From NCBI RefSeq assembly GCF_003143755.1, contig NZ_QFRI01000001.1, forward strand, positions 1,386,051-1,450,050: a stretch of 64,000 nt of DNA, read 5' to 3'. The position numbers were made by a program, and so were the translations under genes. Of the stretch, positions 61,234 to 64,000 are shown one piece after another. Origin of the DNA: Algibacter marinivivus (GTDB lineage: Bacteria > Bacteroidota > Bacteroidia > Flavobacteriales > Flavobacteriaceae). Under the pieces are notes generated by a model. The model was not told the DNA's origin. It did no database searches and was given only the letters and a program-made list of their open reading frames with translations. Every line of letters starts with the position of its first letter. Position 1 is the stretch's first letter.

Positions 61234-61608
61234 ATGAAAGCTTTTATTTTTTCAATATTATTTATCATAACTTTAGGTGAATTTAGTTTTGGGCAAGTTG
61301 TAGAATCTGGTTTAAAGGATAACTTGACTTCTCAAAAAGATTTGAAAAAAATAATAGTATATGGAAGCGATACATGTCATTATTGTATCGATACAAAAGC
61401 ATATTTAAAAGAAAAAAAGATAGATTTTATATATTATGATGTCGATGTAAATCTTTTAAAGCAAAGAGAAATGCTAATTAAAATGCAAAAAGCAGGTTTG
61501 TCAGTAGATAATTTGTCAATACCTGTTGTGGATTTGTATGGTAAGCTTATTATGAATGAGGCTAATTTTGATGATTTTCTTAAAAAACTAGATACCTCTA
61601 AAAATTAA
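61234..61608 (+). CDS. Exported glutaredoxin-like protein
   Basis: A 124-residue protein with an N-terminal signal peptide (IFSILFIITLGEFSFGQ, residues 5-21) and a glutaredoxin fold: KIIVYGSDTCHYCIDTKAYL with the redox pair Cys48-Cys51, a cis-proline in NLSIPVVDLYG and a C-terminal helix. Periplasmic or lipid-anchored location is implied. Enzymes of this fold reduce disulfides or glutathione adducts in the cytoplasm; exported versions inside a sugar locus are uncommon. It starts 91 bases after the receptor gene and ends 6 bases before the MFS gene, so it is co-expressed with it. Role unknown. Confidence 0.85.
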   Translation: MKAFIFSILFIITLGEFSFGQVVESGLKDNLTSQKDLKKIIVYGSDTCHYCIDTKAYLKEKKIDFIYYDVDVNLLKQREMLIKMQKAGLSVDNLSIPVVDLYGKLIMNEANFDDFLKKLDTSKN

Positions 61609-61614
61609 ATTAAG

Positions 61615-62964
61615 ATGAAAATTAAAAAGCCAAGTTTATCCTTTTGGCAAATTTTTAATATGAATGTAGGATTCTTAGGAATTCAATTCAGTTTTGGTTT
61701 GCAGCAAACAGCCGTTAATCCTATATTTTCATTTTTAGGAGCTAATCATGAAGATTTACCATTGCTAAATCTTGCGGGTCCAGTTACAGGATTAATTATT
61801 CAACCTATAATTGGTGCTATTTCAGATAAAACATGGTCACCTCGCTGGGGAAGACGTAAACCATTTTTCTTAATTGGAGCCATAATAGGTAGTTTATGTT
61901 TGTTTGCGTTTCCATTTAGTCCAGCTCTTTGGTTTGCTGTTGGTTTACTTTGGATTCTTGATGTAGGTAATAATATGGCTATGGAGCCTTATCGTGCTTT
62001 TGTAGGTGATAAATTACCAAATAAACAGTTAAGCTTTGGGTATCAAATGCAAAGTTTATTTGTAGGTGCAGGGATAGTTTTAGCTAACGCATCCATTTTT
62101 ATTTTTCAAGATTGGTTTGGAGGTGCTGAGACTGTTGAAGCTGGTAGTGGTATTCCTAAATGGTTGTATTATTCGTTTTTTATTGGCGCAATATTATCAG
62201 TTTCTACGATTTTATGGTCGGTGTTAAAAACTCCTGAAATTCCACCCTCCGATGAAGAGTTTGACGAAATAAAAAGACACAATGCCTTACCACTTTCAGA
62301 TAGAATTAAAACCCCTTTTCTAGAAATAGTAGCTGCCATAAAAGATATGCCAAATTTTATGTGGAAATTATCTGGAGTCTATTTATTTCAATGGTATGCG
62401 CTATTTGTATACTGGCAGTTTATAGCGCCTATGTTTAAAGAAAGTATGGGATTTAATAGTTCTGAAGCCTTAAGTCAAGCAGCTAAAATGAATACGACAT
62501 ATAATGTTTCAACCATAATTTTTGCTTTAGCACTTGTGCCATTGGCTTTAAAGTTTGGAGGAAAAAAAGTATATGTGTTTAGTTTGTTTTTAACTGGAAT
62601 TGCAATGCTCAGTATTCCATATATACAGGATCCGCTATTAGTTATATTACCAATGATTTTGTTTGGTATAGGTTGGGCAGCAATGATGGGGATTCCATAT
62701 TCTATGGTTTCTAAAATTGTACCTCAAGAACGACGCGGTGTTTACATGGGAATATTAAATATGATGATTGTTATTCCTATGGGAATTCAAACTGTAACAT
62801 TTGGTCCTGTTGTAAAAAACCTATTGAACAATAGTGCAGTTAATGCCATATTATTTGGTGGTATATTTTTTATCATAGCTGGTGTTTTGGCTTTGAGACT
62901 CAAACAACCAGAATCTAAAGATGAAACCGAAAATTTGGACACTCAAGTAGGTGGCGATCATTAA
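61615..62964 (+). CDS. MFS sugar transporter, SLC45/sucrose-symporter-like
   Basis: A 449-residue, twelve-helix major facilitator. LIIQPIIGAISDKTWSPRWG followed by RRKPFFLIGA is the loop 2-3 signature of the GPH/SLC45-type disaccharide proton symporters (R-x-G-R-R-x-P/K-F/Y); MGFGIGWAAMMGIPYSMVSK-like text (FGIGWAAMMGIPYSMVSKIV) in helix 10 and MGILNMMIVIPMGIQT also fit. Sucrose or another glucoside is the likely cargo, from family and context. It begins 6 bases after the glutaredoxin-like gene; the kinase follows after 36 bases. Confidence 0.9.
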   Translation: MKIKKPSLSFWQIFNMNVGFLGIQFSFGLQQTAVNPIFSFLGANHEDLPLLNLAGPVTGLIIQPIIGAISDKTWSPRWGRRKPFFLIGAIIGSLCLFAFPFSPALWFAVGLLWILDVGNNMAMEPYRAFVGDKLPNKQLSFGYQMQSLFVGAGIVLANASIFIFQDWFGGAETVEAGSGIPKWLYYSFFIGAILSVSTILWSVLKTPEIPPSDEEFDEIKRHNALPLSDRIKTPFLEIVAAIKDMPNFMWKLSGVYLFQWYALFVYWQFIAPMFKESMGFNSSEALSQAAKMNTTYNVSTIIFALALVPLALKFGGKKVYVFSLFLTGIAMLSIPYIQDPLLVILPMILFGIGWAAMMGIPYSMVSKIVPQERRGVYMGILNMMIVIPMGIQTVTFGPVVKNLLNNSAVNAILFGGIFFIIAGVLALRLKQPESKDETENLDTQVGGDH

Positions 62965-63000
62965 TCAATAATTAAAATCTATAATTAAGAAAAAATAGTT

Positions 63001-63939
63001 TTGAAAAATAATAATAAAGATATAGATGTTCTTTGTATTGGTGAAGTACTTGTAGATTTCATTGGGCATCAAACAGGAGTGCTTATTAATAATACAAGAG
63101 ACTATCACAGATATTTAGGGGGTTCTCCAGCAAATGTCGCTATGAATTCAGCAAGATTAGGTTTGAAATCTGTATTGGTAGCAACTGTAGGGGAAGATGG
63201 TTTTGGTGAGTATATTTTTGAAAGACTCAATGAAGTTGGTGTGAATACGAATCATATTAAAACAATTAACAACAAGCCTACAAGCGTTATTTTTGTGTCA
63301 AAAACAGATAGTACACCAGATTTTATTCCTTTTAGAAAAGCAGATTCTCATATTTTAGAAGGTCAAATTTCAACAGACTTACTTTCAAAAACAAATATAT
63401 ATCATACAACCTGTTTCGCATTAAGTAAAGATCCTGCACAAACTACTATTTTAAAAAAGGCAGAAGAGGCTTTTGGTTTAGGTTGTAAATTGAGCATTGA
63501 TGTTAATTATGCAAAAAAATTATGGCAAAATCAAGAAGAAGCGATTCAGGTTATAAAATCGTACTGTAAATTTAATCCTTTGGTAAAAGTTAGTGAAGAT
63601 GATATGCTTAGGCTTTTTGAGAAAAAGATGGAACATCAAGACATCTTTAATTTTTTCCATTCAGAAGGTGTAGATACTGTTTGTTTAACCTTGGGAAGTA
63701 AAGGCGTAAAGTTATCTCAAATAGGGAAAGATATTGTTCAATTACCTGCCATAAAAATTGATGTTGTGCAAGATGCAACAGGTGCAGGTGATGCATTTTG
63801 GTCTGGGTTTTTGTTTGCATATATAAAAGAAAAGCCTATTGAAAAATGCTTAGAAGTAGCACTTCAATTGGCAGCATTAAAACTTCAAAATGTAGGCAGG
63901 TTACCAGATAATATAAATATTCTATCTGAACTTTTATAA
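63001..63939 (+). CDS. PfkB-family carbohydrate kinase (fructokinase-like), TTG start
   Basis: A 312-residue ribokinase-fold kinase. The first motif is in YLGGSPANVAMNSARLGL and the catalytic motif is DATGAGDAFWSGFLFA (Asp general base, anion hole GAGD). It resembles fructokinases that act on fructose released from sucrose. The frame opens with TTG at 63001 (TTGAAAAATAATAATAAAG); the next in-frame ATG would remove the first motif, so TTG is needed. It follows the MFS gene by 36 bases and overlaps nothing; a further gene begins 7 bases after its stop. Confidence 0.88.
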   Translation: MKNNNKDIDVLCIGEVLVDFIGHQTGVLINNTRDYHRYLGGSPANVAMNSARLGLKSVLVATVGEDGFGEYIFERLNEVGVNTNHIKTINNKPTSVIFVSKTDSTPDFIPFRKADSHILEGQISTDLLSKTNIYHTTCFALSKDPAQTTILKKAEEAFGLGCKLSIDVNYAKKLWQNQEEAIQVIKSYCKFNPLVKVSEDDMLRLFEKKMEHQDIFNFFHSEGVDTVCLTLGSKGVKLSQIGKDIVQLPAIKIDVVQDATGAGDAFWSGFLFAYIKEKPIEKCLEVALQLAALKLQNVGRLPDNINILSELL

Positions 63940-63945
63940 AAATTA

Positions 63946-64000
63946 ATGATGTCTAAAAATTCAAATATTACTAACGGCGTTATGCTTAATGCATACCCAG
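63946..64000 (+). CDS. Start of a probable GH13-family enzyme (3' partial)
   Basis: Only 18 codons are present: MMSKNSNITNGVMLNAYP. The NGVMLNAYP start recalls GH13 subfamily 18 sugar phosphorylases and relatives (sucrose phosphorylase type). Together with the kinase and the MFS transporter this would complete a route that splits sucrose. Two ATGs are possible (63946, 63949). The rest is outside the window, so the call rests on very little sequence. Confidence 0.45.
   Translation, partial: MMSKNSNITNGVMLNAYP

Overview
The window is one AT-rich chromosomal segment of a member of the Bacteroidota, most likely the family Flavobacteriaceae. This rests on a T9SS type B adhesin with PorP/SprF- and PorE-like partners, an alternative complex III (ActABCDEF) fused in order to coxBA, a TonB receptor with a carboxypeptidase-like N-terminal domain, and promoters of the form TTG-N19-TAnnTTTG (exact at three places). 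The sequence cannot fix a genus. No rRNA, insertion sequence, prophage, integrase or CRISPR array is visible; the only tRNA is tRNA-Gln(UUG). Nearly all of the content is core genome.

Layout. 1-2.1 kb: end of an exbB-like gene, a small membrane protein and two different exbD genes, closed by a strong terminator. 2.1-10.3 kb: a PorT-like barrel, then on the minus strand a PAP2-like membrane protein, rpoN, asnS, an RND/MMPL exporter and a DUF5686-like barrel. 10.3-14.8 kb (minus): translation genes in two units, rplM-rpsI-rpsB-tsf and pyrH-frr. 14.8-20 kb: tsaC/sua5-type synthase, a YgiQ radical SAM enzyme, and a barrel/DUF3179 lipoprotein pair. 20-30.6 kb: polA, a metallophosphoesterase, a thioredoxin fold without active-site cysteines, a NodB deacetylase with a DUF2723 (GT117-like) membrane glycosyltransferase, tRNA-Gln and a double-domain universal stress protein. 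30.8-35.5 kb: rimP-nusA-infB behind a leader with a terminator-like hairpin and an 11-codon ORF. 35.5-47.8 kb: a SPOR protein, then the actABCDEF-coxBA respiratory operon, passing electrons from menaquinol to oxygen. 48-55 kb: a 1390-residue type B T9SS adhesin, a PorP/SprF-like protein and an OmpA/PorE-like protein. 55-57 kb: ruvB and queG. 57-64 kb: a sugar locus (probably sucrose or a similar glucoside) with a LacI-type regulator, two tandem operators, a TonB receptor without SusD, a secreted glutaredoxin-like protein, an SLC45-like MFS transporter, a PfkB kinase and the first codons of a probable GH13 enzyme.

Between genes there are several families of non-coding repeats: a long element with inverted ends (three copies, one carrying a second repeat inside it) and short perfect palindromes placed just before ruvB and queG and just after rpsI. 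The points most worth a second look are the rimP leader, the tandem LacI operators, the direct repeats before the adhesin operon, the two-class repeat structure of the adhesin, the composite intergenic element, the CC-motif barrel with DUF3179, and the decayed stretch beside polA. I did not find a clearly new multi-gene system; the novelty candidates are mostly regulatory or architectural.
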